The notes: generated from the sequence alone by a model not told the origin. Positions 9,247 through 18,338 are shown, counted from the stretch's first letter. The stretch is DNA of 64,000 nucleotides from Pseudovibrio denitrificans JCM 12308 (GCF_001310815.1 NZ_BAZK01000005.1:186001-250000); one strand, 5' to 3'. Translations and numbers: made by a program.

Positions 9247-10527
9247 TCAGAACTTTACTGAAAACTCTGTTCCAAAGACCCAAGCGTCGGGGATGTCGTC
9301 GTTGCCAGCAGGGTTCACCACGTACTGGAAGTCCAGCGTGAGGTAAGACCAGTCGCGGAACTGGTAACGATGGGCGAATTCGAAGACGAGTTCGTAGGAT
9401 TGGTTGACGAGATTGTCGCTGTAAAAGCCGAGGATGAATGCGCCAGCGGTGACGTCGTCGTCGCGGTTGGGGAGCAGACCCTGATAGAAGAAGCCGCCAC
9501 TGACGCCGTAGGGCTGGGTGTTGATGGCTTGTTGGGGCGCCATGGTGAAGAGGCCCCAAAGGCTCAAGCCCTGGTCTCCTTCCTCCTGATAGACCATCTG
9601 ACGGGCTATCCCATAAAGTCCCCAGTTGCCCTCTCGTGTTTCTGTGCTATCGCCGAGCACATCCACGGTGCCGCTGTTGTAATAGGCGCCGAGCTGATAG
9701 TGGCCAGGAAGAAACTGACTTGTATCATCCTTGCCCGGATTGACGCCCACCTGACCAACTACCAGCACATTGCCCTCTGGCTGAAAGCGGAAGTTGAAGC
9801 CATGTTCGGCGTTGTTCAGATCATCGACGTTGGCATCGTAGACACCCAGGCCGAAATACTGATTGTCAGGGAAGGTGTAAGTGCCAGCCACTCCCCATGT
9901 ATTGAAGGGGTAGGTGGTGAAAGCGGGCTGGTTGATCAGGAGCTGACCCGGCGTGCTGTTGAGGGCGCCGTTGAGGTAATACGCGAATGTATCATCGCGA
10001 GCGAAGATGTCCCCCACTGCAAGGCGGCCTGCGGAGAGGTAGACCTGATCATGGTAGAGCTTTTGCTGAAGGCTGAGGTTGGCGATGGCGAGGATGTCGC
10101 TGGAGAAAATCTGCGTCACGCCGAAGTCGTTGCCAATGGCTTCCTGCGACAGGCCCTGACCCAGGCCTTGATACATAATGTAATGCAGGCTGCTGTTTTT
10201 GATGCCAAAGATTTTGTCAAAGTCCAGCTTAGCCATGCCTTCCAGGCGACCGCCATAGGTCAGGCTTTGCTTCATGCCGCCTGCGGGGTTAGCTGCGACG
10301 TCCTGCGTGTAGAGAACGCCGAGGTCGAGGCCTTTATCGGAGAGGTCCGTGCGGATGCCGCCCCAGTCGCGGGTTTTGTTGTGCCATTGAGCCCAGACAA
10401 GCGGCCAGTTGCTGCTGTCTTGCGCGCGTAGTTCTGTGCTGGGTGTCAGGCATGTGCTGGCAACCGCGATACACCATAGAACTGACGACCTGCGTTTGAG
10501 TGGGACAGGCATCTTGAACGCTCGCAA
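9247..10527 (-). CDS. OprB-type carbohydrate-selective porin
   Basis: An outer-membrane beta-barrel porin of the OprB family, expected to admit sugars. The 426-residue precursor has a cleavable signal (basic KRRSS, then a hydrophobic stretch ending near STELRAQ). Mature-region hallmarks are WGGIRTDLSDKGLDLGVLYT, a GGRLEG strand and an aromatic C-terminal strand ending in FSVKF, the usual BAM signal. TTG at 10527 has AGGGG upstream; ATG at 10512 is an alternative. No sugar genes are adjacent, so the substrate is open. Confidence 0.88.
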   Translation of the reverse strand: MRAFKMPVPLKRRSSVLWCIAVASTCLTPSTELRAQDSSNWPLVWAQWHNKTRDWGGIRTDLSDKGLDLGVLYTQDVAANPAGGMKQSLTYGGRLEGMAKLDFDKIFGIKNSSLHYIMYQGLGQGLSQEAIGNDFGVTQIFSSDILAIANLSLQQKLYHDQVYLSAGRLAVGDIFARDDTFAYYLNGALNSTPGQLLINQPAFTTYPFNTWGVAGTYTFPDNQYFGLGVYDANVDDLNNAEHGFNFRFQPEGNVLVVGQVGVNPGKDDTSQFLPGHYQLGAYYNSGTVDVLGDSTETREGNWGLYGIARQMVYQEEGDQGLSLWGLFTMAPQQAINTQPYGVSGGFFYQGLLPNRDDDVTAGAFILGFYSDNLVNQSYELVFEFAHRYQFRDWSYLTLDFQYVVNPAGNDDIPDAWVFGTEFSVKF

Positions 10528-10890
10528 AAGCAGGTTCCCCTAAACTGGCTCAGCAAACAGAGAAACTCCGGAACAGCCCGTGACCTCCTCCGGTCACACG
10601 GCATGCTCCAGCCTTTAGAGCTTGTCACGTTCATTTGCATTCACGTGCCGCGCTCTAGGTCTTCACTTCAAAGCGTACCGAAAGCCGGAACTGCTTTTCG
10701 GGAATACGCTCAAGATGGAACCCATCCTTTTTGCGAAAAACGCCGCAGATTTCAAAGAATATGCCCGCATCCTTCCGGTATGCAGCAGGGCTACATGCCG
10801 TACTCAGTTTCACTCAATAGAGTGAGTATAGTCGGTTGTTCTCTAGCCTGCTGCTATCTGAAACCTGCTAAGTAAAATTCAGGTGGTCGC
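10528..10890. other. Intergenic stretch with repeat and small hairpin
   Basis: I see no gene here. It holds a 6-bp hairpin (GTGACC 10580-10585 with GGTCAC 10592-10597) in the porin leader region, the intergenic repeat at 10610-10720, and about 170 nt with nothing further recognisable before the thioesterase stop. Confidence 0.6.
10610..10720 (+). repeat. Rhizobiales-type intergenic mosaic repeat, copy 2
   Basis: Two linked inverted repeats. The left unit pairs TAGAGC and CACG with CGTG and GCTCTA across about 45 nt. The right unit pairs GCGTA-CCGAAA with TTTTCGG-GAATACGC around a GCCGG-containing loop. This two-module plan, and the AGAGCNTGTCNCGTT-like start, match short intergenic repeats widely scattered in rhizobial genomes. 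The right unit is the same kind as the element upstream of ribD. Confidence 0.6.
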
Positions 10891-11310
10891 TTAGGCTGTT
10901 GGTTCCAGAAGTAAGGTTTCGCAGTGCTCTTTGACGTGCGGAGGGAACGGGCAGGACTTTCTGATTTCACGGTCCATGTGCACGCCAACAGCCTGCATGG
11001 TTGCGACTGGGGTGTCGTTGATTGCCTCAAACATGGTGTGTTGGAAGAGGATCGTTTTATCGCGGAGTTCTTTGATCTGGGACCGTACGACGAGCAGATC
11101 GCCTGCGGAGACTTCAGCGAGGTATTTGTAGGTGATTTCCAGAGCTGCCATGCCCTTGTTTTTCTCGCGAATATAGGCGGGTGTGATGCCGATGTAGGCG
11201 AGCATGTGCCAGGTGGCTTCGTCAAACTTGGAGGTGTACCACGCCACATTCATGTGCCCCATGTGGTCTTCGTGCTGCGGATAAACGATCCCGCGATATG
11301 TCTCAAACAT
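10891..11310 (-). CDS. Acyl-CoA thioesterase, 4HBT/YbgC type
   Basis: A 139-residue single hotdog-fold thioesterase. The catalytic motif HEDHMGHMNVAWY at about residues 13-25 corresponds to the Asp-containing active site of 4-hydroxybenzoyl-CoA-type thioesterases, and the ITYKYLAEVSAGDLLVV strand follows. I start at ATG 11310, preceded by GGAAA, rather than at an in-frame start 60 nt upstream, because homologous folds begin right there. The exact acyl-CoA is unknown. It lies downstream of the DUF417 gene but beyond a terminator, so it is probably transcribed alone. Confidence 0.85.
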   Translation of the reverse strand: MFETYRGIVYPQHEDHMGHMNVAWYTSKFDEATWHMLAYIGITPAYIREKNKGMAALEITYKYLAEVSAGDLLVVRSQIKELRDKTILFQHTMFEAINDTPVATMQAVGVHMDREIRKSCPFPPHVKEHCETLLLEPTA

Positions 11311-11400
11311 CTTTGTTTCCAATATGATTGCTGTCTCATCCAGCCTATTGGGAAGCTGGCAGCAGGTCATTACGACTGTCGGCTACGTTTGCACGCGCAC

Positions 11401-11433
11401 AAAAAAAGCCGGCGCCTGATCATAGGCTCCGGC
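11401..11433 (-). terminator. Terminator of the DUF417 gene
   Basis: On the minus strand a 10-bp stem with one mismatch (11424-11433 with 11408-11417) and a 6-nt loop runs into seven Ts (11407-11401). Confidence 0.85.
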
Positions 11434-11461
11434 TCATTCTGTTTTTCAGATTATGTTCTGA

Positions 11462-12370
11462 TCAGTAGTTCTTCCAGAGGATGATGGCGGCTGCGAGGAG
11501 GAACTGGTCCTTCAGCACAAAGACGCCTGTGCGGTTGAGGAGAGGGAAGAAGGAGTCTGCATCCCAACCTGGTACGGAGAACATGAAGGTGAGAGTGCCG
11601 AATGCTGTGGCAGCAATGCCGAGAACGCCCAGACCACCGAGGAAGCGGTTGAATGGCAGGCAAAGCAGCAGAATGAGGAAGATCCATTCCACAATGCCGA
11701 TGAAGTTGGAGGCGCCCTGCACATCCCAGACCTGATAGGTCCAGCTGAAGAGCACGTTGGATTCCATCAAGCGGACGATGCCCTGAGCTTCAAACTCATA
11801 GAACTTCATGGCACCGATCCAGCCCATGACCAGCGCAATACCGGCAAAGCTTGCGTAGACGGCGAGTTTTTTGAAGGAGCCAGCTGTCTTGTCTTTTCCC
11901 GCGGCCTGCATGTGATGGCCCAGAATATAGGCGGGCACGGCGAACATGGAGAGGTACTTGAGGAGGTTCTGTCCTGAGCCGATGATCGGGAAGCCGCCAA
12001 GAGCGTCCATCCAGACGGGGTTTGTGAACAGGTAAAGGAAGTTCAGCAGGAAGATCAGCATGGCCATCAGGCAGCCGAGGATGCCAAGACGGCGATCTTT
12101 GAGACCGAGCAGGACCAGAATGCCGGCTGGAACTTCAAAGAGGGCCATCAAAACGCCTGTCACTGGTGCGCCAAGGGCTGCAACCAGCCAGCTGAAGAGC
12201 GGGCTGTTGCCCAGCCAGAACTCAATCTGCTGATGTTCTGGTGCTGTGAACTTCAGCAGGCCCAGCCAGATCAGATAGGTTGCGGTGACAAGAGTGAGGT
12301 AGACAAAGAGAGCGTTTTCGGAGGGACGTATATCTGTAATTCTTTTGAGGGGAGAAGAAGCTTGCGTCAT
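11462..12370 (-). CDS. Double-length RclC/DUF417 membrane protein
   Basis: RclC (YkgB, DUF417) proteins are inner-membrane proteins of about 200 residues linked to reactive-chlorine resistance in E. coli. This product has 302 residues and contains the domain twice. The first half shows YLIWLGLLKFTAPEHQQIE, NSPLFSWL and GFPIIGSG. The second shows LVMGWIGAMKFYEFEAQGI, SNVLFSWTYQVW, FMFSVPGWD and FVLKDQFLLAAAIIL. The start at ATG 12370 is chosen because the extra N-terminal 14 residues of a longer reading look non-coding; the ribosome site is weak. No rclR or rclA is adjacent. Confidence 0.8.
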   Translation of the reverse strand: MTQASSPLKRITDIRPSENALFVYLTLVTATYLIWLGLLKFTAPEHQQIEFWLGNSPLFSWLVAALGAPVTGVLMALFEVPAGILVLLGLKDRRLGILGCLMAMLIFLLNFLYLFTNPVWMDALGGFPIIGSGQNLLKYLSMFAVPAYILGHHMQAAGKDKTAGSFKKLAVYASFAGIALVMGWIGAMKFYEFEAQGIVRLMESNVLFSWTYQVWDVQGASNFIGIVEWIFLILLLCLPFNRFLGGLGVLGIAATAFGTLTFMFSVPGWDADSFFPLLNRTGVFVLKDQFLLAAAIILWKNY

Positions 12371-12557
12371 GATTTTACTTCGCGTTTGTCGTTGAGGCCT
12401 TGAAGAAACCACGGAAGAAGACGGCCAGAATGCGTATAACTCCTCAATACAGGATCACATGTAGCAAACCTCCAATAACACCGGCGTTATTTTAAGAGTG
12501 AAACTTAGAGTTTGGTGGGAACTGACGTGTGGGCTTTTTCTGCTGGTGTTTGCGCAC

Positions 12558-12590
12558 AAAAAAACGGCGCCTGCGAGAGACGCCGTTTCT
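12558..12590 (-). terminator. Terminator of the bamE gene
   Basis: Minus-strand hairpin pairing AAACGGCG (12588-12581) with CGCCGTTT (12569-12562), continuing into a T-run at 12564-12558. Confidence 0.85.
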
Positions 12591-12610
12591 TTCAAGTGAA
12601 TGCAGGCAGT

Positions 12611-13057
12611 TTAGAGGCCGATTGATGGGTTTGCAGCTCCACGCAGGATCTGCGTCAGGAGACCATAATCAGCACCGCCGGTGCGTGTTTTTCTGCCAAG
12701 GTAATCAAAGACCTTCCCGTCTTCGATGCCGTAGTCAGCAACAGATTTCACGTAACCATCTTTATCAAAGTAAACTGCGACAACGCGCTGATCCACGATG
12801 GATGGGGACCAGAATGCCACTGTTTCGCTCTTTTGAGAGATATAATAGTAAGCTTCACCGTCCAGATTAGATGTTGTGGACGGGCTACCAAGGAGAAGTT
12901 CAACCTGCTCACGGCTGGAACCGACCTGTACATCTTGAATTGCATCAGGTGAAACCACCTGGCCATGCGTTAGTGTCTGGGTGAAGCAGCCGGCAAGTGG
13001 CAGGCTCAAACAAGCAAGGAACACAGTACGGCGCGCAAATGCAAACATTCCAAACAT
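12611..13057 (-). CDS. bamE: Outer-membrane assembly lipoprotein BamE (SmpA/OmlA)
   Basis: BamE is a small lipoprotein of the BAM complex that inserts beta-barrel proteins in the outer membrane. The 148-residue product starts with a lipoprotein signal and lipobox LAGC, acylated at C24. The SmpA/OmlA domain follows with IQDVQVGSSREQVELLLGSP and the YYYISQKSETVAFWSP strand. ATG 13057 or ATG 13048 are both possible starts; either keeps the signal. It diverges from the cytochrome chaperone gene, the usual arrangement in alphaproteobacteria. Confidence 0.9.
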   Translation of the reverse strand: MFGMFAFARRTVFLACLSLPLAGCFTQTLTHGQVVSPDAIQDVQVGSSREQVELLLGSPSTTSNLDGEAYYYISQKSETVAFWSPSIVDQRVVAVYFDKDGYVKSVADYGIEDGKVFDYLGRKTRTGGADYGLLTQILRGAANPSIGL

Positions 13058-13175
13058 CCTGTTGGCTTGCAAATGCTGGCAAAATACAGCAAGCAAGCGG
13101 TTTAGATTCAGACTTGTGCTTATGCCACCGACGTGGCAGGGACACAAGTAACTCGACAAGCGCAAGAGAGGTGCC

Positions 13176-13736
13176 ATGATCTTCGGTTTTTTCCGTCGAC
13201 GTAAAGACACATCCGTCAGAACAACTTACGAGCGGATCGTCGCGCAGGCACGACTACCAGTGTTTTATCAGCACTATGGTATACCTGATACGAGCGAAGG
13301 TCGCTTCGAGATGATTGTTTTGCACGCTTTTTGTGTCTTTCACCGGTTAAGAGGCGAAGATAAGGCGTCCCGAAAATTTGCACAGGCTGTATTCGATTAT
13401 TTTTTTCAGGATATGGACCAGAGCATGCGCGAGCTGGGTATTGGCGATGAAGGTGTGCGCAAACGTGTCCGGATTATGGTCGAATCGTTCTATGGCCGTA
13501 CCACCAGCTATATGCAAGCTTTGGAAAACAAGGACAATGCCGCTCTATTTGAGGCCTTTATGAGAAACATCTATGGGCAGAGCGGGGAAGCAGTTGCGAT
13601 AAAGGCGCTGGTTCATTACATGCATGAAGCGGTGGAAGGCCTTGCTGCCCTTCCTACATCAGAAATTCTTGCGGGCGACGTCAAATTTGTGGCTCCAAAA
13701 ACAGAACTTATAAGGGAAAGCGCCAGTAATGGCTGA
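13176..13736 (+). CDS. Ubiquinol-cytochrome c chaperone family protein
   Basis: This 186-residue protein belongs to the family of yeast Cbp3, an assembly factor for the cytochrome bc1 complex. Visible family segments are LPVFYQHYGIPDTSEGRFEM, HAFCVFHRLRG and FDYFFQDMDQSMRELGIGD. It is cytoplasmic and alpha-helical. It overlaps the next gene by 8 nt, and both form the head of the DUF177-plsX-fabH block. Its function in bacteria is inferred from the mitochondrial homologue. Confidence 0.9.
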   Translation: MIFGFFRRRKDTSVRTTYERIVAQARLPVFYQHYGIPDTSEGRFEMIVLHAFCVFHRLRGEDKASRKFAQAVFDYFFQDMDQSMRELGIGDEGVRKRVRIMVESFYGRTTSYMQALENKDNAALFEAFMRNIYGQSGEAVAIKALVHYMHEAVEGLAALPTSEILAGDVKFVAPKTELIRESASNG

Positions 13737-14301
13737 TACTGATTACCCGTGGGCTTATCAATTTGATGCGACGCGTCTTGGTAACAAAACCAAGCATCTG
13801 AAACTCTCTTTGAATGAGAGCGAGCGGGCGCAAATCGCCAAAGCCTATGATCTGCTTGAGCTGCCAGAACTGGATGTGGACCTTGAGGTGCGCCCGTGGC
13901 GCCGTGATGGATTGGCCGTGCGTGGTCACATTCGTGCCAAAGCCATCCAGCAATGTGTCGTGACACTCGAACCCGTTGATTGCATGGTGGACGAAGAGTT
14001 CGACCGTACATTTTTGCCAGAGCAAGATTCCCGGGGGCGACGTCGCACTGACGATGATACCTTGGAAGTAGATCTGGATATTGATGAGAGCGATCCACCG
14101 GACTATTTCGACGGGCCACAGGTGGATCTCGGAGCGGTCATTTGTGAACATTTTGCTTTGGGTCTTGATCCATTCCCTCGGGCTGAAGGGGTTGAAATGG
14201 ATGAGAAATATGCTCCGGACCCAGAGGAAGAACTAAAACAGGATGAAGAGCAAAAGCCTTCTCCCTTTGCTGCGCTAGAGGCCCTTAAAGGCAAAAAGTA
14301 A
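13729..14301 (+). CDS. DUF177 (YceD-like) protein
   Basis: A 190-residue DUF177 protein. YceD relatives are linked to 23S rRNA and ribosome biogenesis and usually precede rpmF; here, as in other Rhizobiales, plsX follows instead. Family traits are the QQCVVTLEPVDCMVDEEFDR segment with paired cysteines, the acidic DVDLDIDESDPPDYFDG region, and the FALGLDPFPRAEGV motif. The start overlaps the preceding stop by 8 nt, indicating coupled translation. Confidence 0.9.
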   Translation: MADTDYPWAYQFDATRLGNKTKHLKLSLNESERAQIAKAYDLLELPELDVDLEVRPWRRDGLAVRGHIRAKAIQQCVVTLEPVDCMVDEEFDRTFLPEQDSRGRRRTDDDTLEVDLDIDESDPPDYFDGPQVDLGAVICEHFALGLDPFPRAEGVEMDEKYAPDPEEELKQDEEQKPSPFAALEALKGKK

Positions 14302-14325
14302 TTGTTAGACTGCTGCAAAGGTTTT

Positions 14326-14356
14326 TTGGAGGTGGGTGTTGCGAGACGTTTATAAT
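14326..14356 (+). promoter_or_regulatory. Candidate plsX promoter
   Basis: A perfect TATAAT (14351-14356) lies about 110 nt before plsX, after a short gap behind DUF177. The best -35 is TTGGAG at 14326-14331 with a long 19-nt spacer, so the assignment rests mainly on the -10. Confidence 0.35.
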
Positions 14357-14468
14357 CGAGTATCTTCGCGACGCGCATTTCCACTGAACATAGGGAAAAT
14401 GCTCTTAACTATTCCAAGGTCTGCCGATACAAGGGCAGACTTTGTTGGGACAAGGCAAGAAATTGGAA

Positions 14469-15518
14469 ATGTCTGAAAAAATACGTATTTCTCTTGATGC
14501 TATGGGAGGGGATTACGGTGTTGAGGTGGTGTTGCCAGGTGCTGATCTGGTTTTGCAGCGCTGCCCGAATATCGAGTTCCTGCTTTTCGGTGATGCCAAG
14601 GTCATCGAGCCAATGCTCGAGGAATACCCTCGTCTGAAACAGGCATCTGTCGTTCATCACTGTGATGTTTCCATTGGAATGGATGAAAAGCCCAGCCAGG
14701 CCCTTCGTAAGGGGCGCGGGAAGTCTTCCATGTGGAACTCCATTGCTGCGGTGAAGAACTCTGAGGCTCATGTTGCGGTTTCTGCCGGTAACACCGGCGC
14801 ACTGATGGCCATGTCCAAGTTCTGCCTGCGCACCATGTCTGGCATTGAGCGGCCTGCGATTGCTGCGATCTGGCCAACACTGCGCGGAGAATCCATCGTT
14901 CTTGATGTGGGTGCGACTATTGGTGCGGATGCTCAGCAGCTGATTGATTTTGCAATTCTGGGCGGCGCGATGGCGCGTTCTGTTCATGGTGTCAGCCAGC
15001 CTACAGTTGGTCTTCTCAACATCGGCGTTGAGGAAGTGAAGGGTGTTGAGGAAGTGCGGACCGCAGGCAAAATGCTGCGTGACCTTTCTCCTCCAAACCT
15101 TGTTTACTCCGGCTTTGTTGAAGGTGATGACATCGGCAAGGGCACGGTTGACGTTGTGGTCACCGAAGGTTTTGCAGGTAATATTGCGCTCAAGACTGCG
15201 GAAGGCACAGCAAAACAGTTTGCTGGCTATCTGCGAGCTGCTATGAGTCGTACGCTCATGGCGAAGATTGGTTATCTTTTTGCACGCGGTGCGTTTGAAC
15301 GTCTGCGCGCGAAGATGGACCCACGTAAAGTGAATGGCGGTGTGTTCCTCGGGCTGAATGGCATTGTGATCAAAAGCCATGGTGGAACAGATGCCGAAGG
15401 TTTTGCTGCTGCCGTTGAACTGGCCTACGATATGGCCAAGAATGAACTGATTAAAAAGATCTCTGACGATCTGGCAAACTACCATCGCGGTCGTTTCTCA
15501 GAGGCTGAAGAAAACTGA
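14469..15518 (+). CDS. plsX: Phosphate acyltransferase PlsX
   Basis: PlsX converts acyl-ACP to acyl-phosphate, the first committed step of phosphatidic acid synthesis in most bacteria. The 349-residue protein begins [17 protein letters not shown] and shows [38 protein letters not shown] and the C-terminal [19 protein letters not shown] start at ATG 14469, since the family begins just before DAMGGD. fabH follows after 10 nt, the conserved plsX-fabH order. Confidence 0.96.
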   Translation: MSEKIRISLDAMGGDYGVEVVLPGADLVLQRCPNIEFLLFGDAKVIEPMLEEYPRLKQASVVHHCDVSIGMDEKPSQALRKGRGKSSMWNSIAAVKNSEAHVAVSAGNTGALMAMSKFCLRTMSGIERPAIAAIWPTLRGESIVLDVGATIGADAQQLIDFAILGGAMARSVHGVSQPTVGLLNIGVEEVKGVEEVRTAGKMLRDLSPPNLVYSGFVEGDDIGKGTVDVVVTEGFAGNIALKTAEGTAKQFAGYLRAAMSRTLMAKIGYLFARGAFERLRAKMDPRKVNGGVFLGLNGIVIKSHGGTDAEGFAAAVELAYDMAKNELIKKISDDLANYHRGRFSEAEEN

Positions 15519-15528
15519 AGGGTTTAAA

Positions 15529-16505
15529 GTGAAGGCACTTCGCTCTGTATTTTTGGGCTGTGGCAGCTATCTGCCTGAGAAAGCACTTACTAACCAGCAG
15601 CTTACCGAGATTGTTGACACTTCGGATGAGTGGATCGTTCAGCGTACCGGGATCAAGAACCGTCACATTGCTGCAGAAGGCGAGTTTACCTCTCACCTTG
15701 CAGTGAATGCTGCCAAAGCTGCGCTGGAAAATGCCGGTGTTGATGCGCAGGACATCGATCTGATCGTTCTGGCAACCTCCACACCTGACAACACTTTCCC
15801 GGCAACAGCTGTTGCTGTGCAGGCTGCGCTTGGCATCAACCACGGATTTGCGTTTGATGTTCAGGCTGTGTGCTCCGGCTTCGTTTATGCTGTGACCACT
15901 GCGGATGCCTATCTGCGTGGCGGTCTTGCAAAGCGTGCGCTTGTGATTGGCGCAGAGACTTTCTCCCGCATTCTAGACTGGGAAGACCGCACGACCTGTG
16001 TTCTGTTTGGCGATGGCGCTGGCGCTGTTGTGATGGAAGCGCAGGAAGGTGAGCCTTCCATTGATGAGAGCGGCGTTCTGACCTGTCAGCTGCGTTCTGA
16101 TGGTCGTCACAAAGAGAAGCTTTACGTGGATGGTGGTCCTTCCACCACTGGTACAGCAGGTCATCTGCGCATGCAGGGCAAAGAAGTGTTCAAGCACGCG
16201 GTTGGCATGGTCACCGACGTGATTGAAGCTGCCTTTGATGCCACTGGCACATCTGCGAAGATCTGGACTGGTTTGTTCCGCACCAGGCGAACCAGCGCAT
16301 TATTGATGCGTCCGCCAAGAAACTCGGAATCGCTCCTGAAAAGGTAGTGAAAACAGTTTCCCAACACGGCAACACTTCAGCGGCATCGATTCCTTTGGCA
16401 CTGGACAGCATTGTAAAAGCTGGCAAGGTCAAAAAGGGTGATCTGATCATGCTGGAAGCCATGGGCGGCGGCTTTACCTGGGGTTCAGTGCTCCTTAAGT
16501 GGTAA
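15529..16505 (+). CDS. fabH: Beta-ketoacyl-ACP synthase III (frameshifted here)
   Basis: FabH starts fatty-acid synthesis by condensing acetyl-CoA with malonyl-ACP. From GTG 15529 the frame carries the nucleophile C115 ([10 protein letters not shown]). At about 16257 the frame breaks. Adding one G restores [20 protein letters not shown] with the catalytic histidine, then [14 protein letters not shown] with the catalytic asparagine, ending [13 protein letters not shown] at 16505, about 325 residues in all. All three catalytic residues survive, in two frames. A base dropped from GG is the likeliest cause. It follows plsX by 10 nt. Confidence 0.93.
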
Positions 16506-16553
16506 AAAGCAGCAAAAAACCCCAGAGGGTTGCAATTCTTAGCAAATGAGCTG

Positions 16554-16582
16554 TTGACCCTGACGCCGGTTGGCCATACCGT
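16554..16582 (+). promoter_or_regulatory. Candidate ihfA promoter
   Basis: TTGACC (16554-16559) and TACCGT (16577-16582) with a 17-nt spacer lie about 60 nt before ihfA. The -35 is strong for alphaproteobacteria and the -10 is weak. Confidence 0.35.
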
Positions 16583-16640
16583 AACTTGTTGAAAGCAAGC
16601 TTTATTCTTACGGATCATGGCTTTACCGGAGGAGGGTGGA

Positions 16641-16952
16641 ATGGGTAGTCACACTGTAACCCGCGCTGATTTATGTGAAGCGGTTTACCAGAAGGTCGGC
16701 CTATCTCGGACTGAATCTGCCGAACTCGTCGAGCAGGTGCTCGCAGAGATTTCTGCAAGCCTGGAAAATGGCGAGTCTGTCAAACTGTCTAGCTTTGGCT
16801 CTTTTGTTGTTCGCTCGAAAGGTGAACGCATTGGCCGTAACCCAAAAACAGGCGAGGAAGTTCCGATTTCTCCACGCCGGGTTATGGTGTTCAAGCCAAG
16901 CAATGTTCTTAAGCAGCGCATCAACGATGCACTGGTTGAGGGCGCCAGCTAA
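16641..16952 (+). CDS. ihfA: Integration host factor subunit alpha
   Basis: IHF-alpha pairs with IHF-beta to bend DNA in recombination, replication and transcription. The 103-residue HU/IHF-fold protein shows [36 protein letters not shown], and the DNA-contacting arm [20 protein letters not shown]. The ATG at 16641 has GGAGGAGGG at good spacing. The merR-type gene follows 41 nt later on the same strand, the standard alphaproteobacterial pair. Confidence 0.95.
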   Translation: MGSHTVTRADLCEAVYQKVGLSRTESAELVEQVLAEISASLENGESVKLSSFGSFVVRSKGERIGRNPKTGEEVPISPRRVMVFKPSNVLKQRINDALVEGAS

Positions 16953-16993
16953 TTTGCTGCCCCAAAAATAATAAGGTTTAGAGGGTCTGCATC

Positions 16994-17704
16994 GTGGAGA
17001 AGAGCGCCGACGCGTTCCGAACAATTAGTGAAGTAGCAAGCGAACTGGATCTGCCGCAGCACGTTCTGCGGTTCTGGGAAACTCGGTTTACCCAGATCAG
17101 GCCTCTAAAACGAGGTGGTGGTCGCCGCTACTACAGACCTGACGACCTTGAGCTTTTGCGCGGTATTCGCCATTTGCTCTATGGGGAAGGCTATACGATT
17201 AAAGGCGTGCAACGTATTTTGCGAGAGCAAGGCGTGCGCGTCGTTATGGACGTTTGGAAAGAGGGCGGTGGCGTTGTCATCCCGACCTCATCCAGCGCTT
17301 CCACGCCTGTAGGCGTTGCTCCTGATCCATCCCAGGTTTCTGATCATTCTGTGCGCAGTGCAGCGGAAGCCGCTGTGGCTCAGGCTGTGATGGCGCCTGC
17401 ACAGGATGTTTATGAGCCTCAGGAAGATTGGGTTGCTGAGCGACCTGTTGAGACACAGGCAGATCTTCCGCTTGAAAGTGAACCTGAGCCGCAAATGCCG
17501 CTGCCATCTGGTTTGTTGCCAGATGATGAACCAGAGGCGGGTGGTAAAGGCGGACATGGTGCCTTTGGCTTCATGGACCGCCTGATGGGTTCTGAGAAGG
17601 AAGAGGCTGCTGCGCCTGGTCTTTCCAAAGACGATGTTGATCGTCTGCAATCCACGCTGTTTGAGCTGCTGGAATGTAAGCGTATGCTGGATCAGGCACG
17701 CTAG
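16994..17704 (+). CDS. MerR-family transcriptional regulator
   Basis: A 236-residue regulator with an N-terminal MerR winged helix ([20 protein letters not shown], then [21 protein letters not shown] at about residues 42-62). The remainder is a proline- and acid-rich, probably disordered region and a short helical end ([20 protein letters not shown]) that could dimerise. There is no cysteine-rich metal site. GTG start with a GAGGG upstream. Orthologues sit after ihfA across Rhizobiales; the regulon is unknown to me. Confidence 0.9.
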   Translation: MEKSADAFRTISEVASELDLPQHVLRFWETRFTQIRPLKRGGGRRYYRPDDLELLRGIRHLLYGEGYTIKGVQRILREQGVRVVMDVWKEGGGVVIPTSSSASTPVGVAPDPSQVSDHSVRSAAEAAVAQAVMAPAQDVYEPQEDWVAERPVETQADLPLESEPEPQMPLPSGLLPDDEPEAGGKGGHGAFGFMDRLMGSEKEEAAAPGLSKDDVDRLQSTLFELLECKRMLDQAR

Positions 17705-17770
17705 TCAGGTCGATTTGATTTCAAGGTTTAGGGCGTTCACTGTTTCATGCAGTCGGCGCCCTTTGTCGTT

Positions 17771-18199
17771 TCAGGTGCGCTGAAACTCATCCCGCAAAAT
17801 GACTGTGGTTGTCAGATCTTTCACGCCATCAGTGGAGGCAATGGCATCGCGCACGTTATTCAGCACTTCCATGGATGGAGCAACCACTTCAACCACCAGA
17901 TCCAGCTCACCACTGACAGAACTCACTCGCTTCACTTCCGGGAATGCGGCCAATACGTCCAGAATTTCGCGCATGGGTGTGCGGGAGAGACGGATGAAGA
18001 GGAAGGCAGAGATGTGTGTTGGGTCGAGGCCTCCGATGTCTGCTCTGTAGCCGCGGATTGTGCCGTTGTTCTCCAGCCGCGTGATGCGCTCGCTGGTGGC
18101 ACTGCGGGACAGGTTGATGCGTGCGGCCAGTGTTTTGATCGGGATACGGGCTTCTTTGGAGAGGATCGCGATAATCTCGCGGTCGGTGGCGTCGAGCAT
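17771..18199 (-). CDS. Lrp/AsnC-family transcriptional regulator
   Basis: A 142-residue Lrp/AsnC regulator: N-terminal helix-turn-helix (LDATDREIIAIL...RINLSRSATSERITRLENNG) and C-terminal RAM ligand domain (FLFIRLSRTPMREILD...SGELDLVVEVVAPSMEVL). It is transcribed away from the kinase/M23/aminotransferase fusion, and the shared 139-nt gap carries two phased palindromes. It therefore probably controls the fusion gene and itself in response to an amino acid or related amine. Confidence 0.93.
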   Translation of the reverse strand: MLDATDREIIAILSKEARIPIKTLAARINLSRSATSERITRLENNGTIRGYRADIGGLDPTHISAFLFIRLSRTPMREILDVLAAFPEVKRVSSVSGELDLVVEVVAPSMEVLNNVRDAIASTDGVKDLTTTVILRDEFQRT

Positions 18200-18256
18200 G
18201 GGTGGTCCTTAAAGCGGGCTTTCAGGAAGAGTGCCGTTAAAATACTTATTAATCGC

Positions 18257-18289
18257 GACATAGTGTCGGCGCAACTGACATAAAGTCGG
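18257..18289. promoter_or_regulatory. Tandem Lrp-type operator
   Basis: Two copies of GACATARWGTCGG at 18257-18269 and 18277-18289 lie exactly 20 bp apart, close to two helical turns. Each is itself palindromic (GACA-tag-TGTC and GAC-ataaa-GTC). Phased arrays of this kind suit the octameric Lrp/AsnC proteins. Confidence 0.5.
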
Positions 18290-18338
18290 TATTCTGAAAT
18301 ATCAGTGTCAGCTATATTCGGGAGAACCGGAGAGACCC

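Noticed and set aside
9370..10431. Long open frame (353 codons) on the plus strand over the porin gene
   Set aside because: It is antisense to a clear OprB-type porin with signal peptide and C-terminal barrel strand; its translation matches no family and has no ribosome site.
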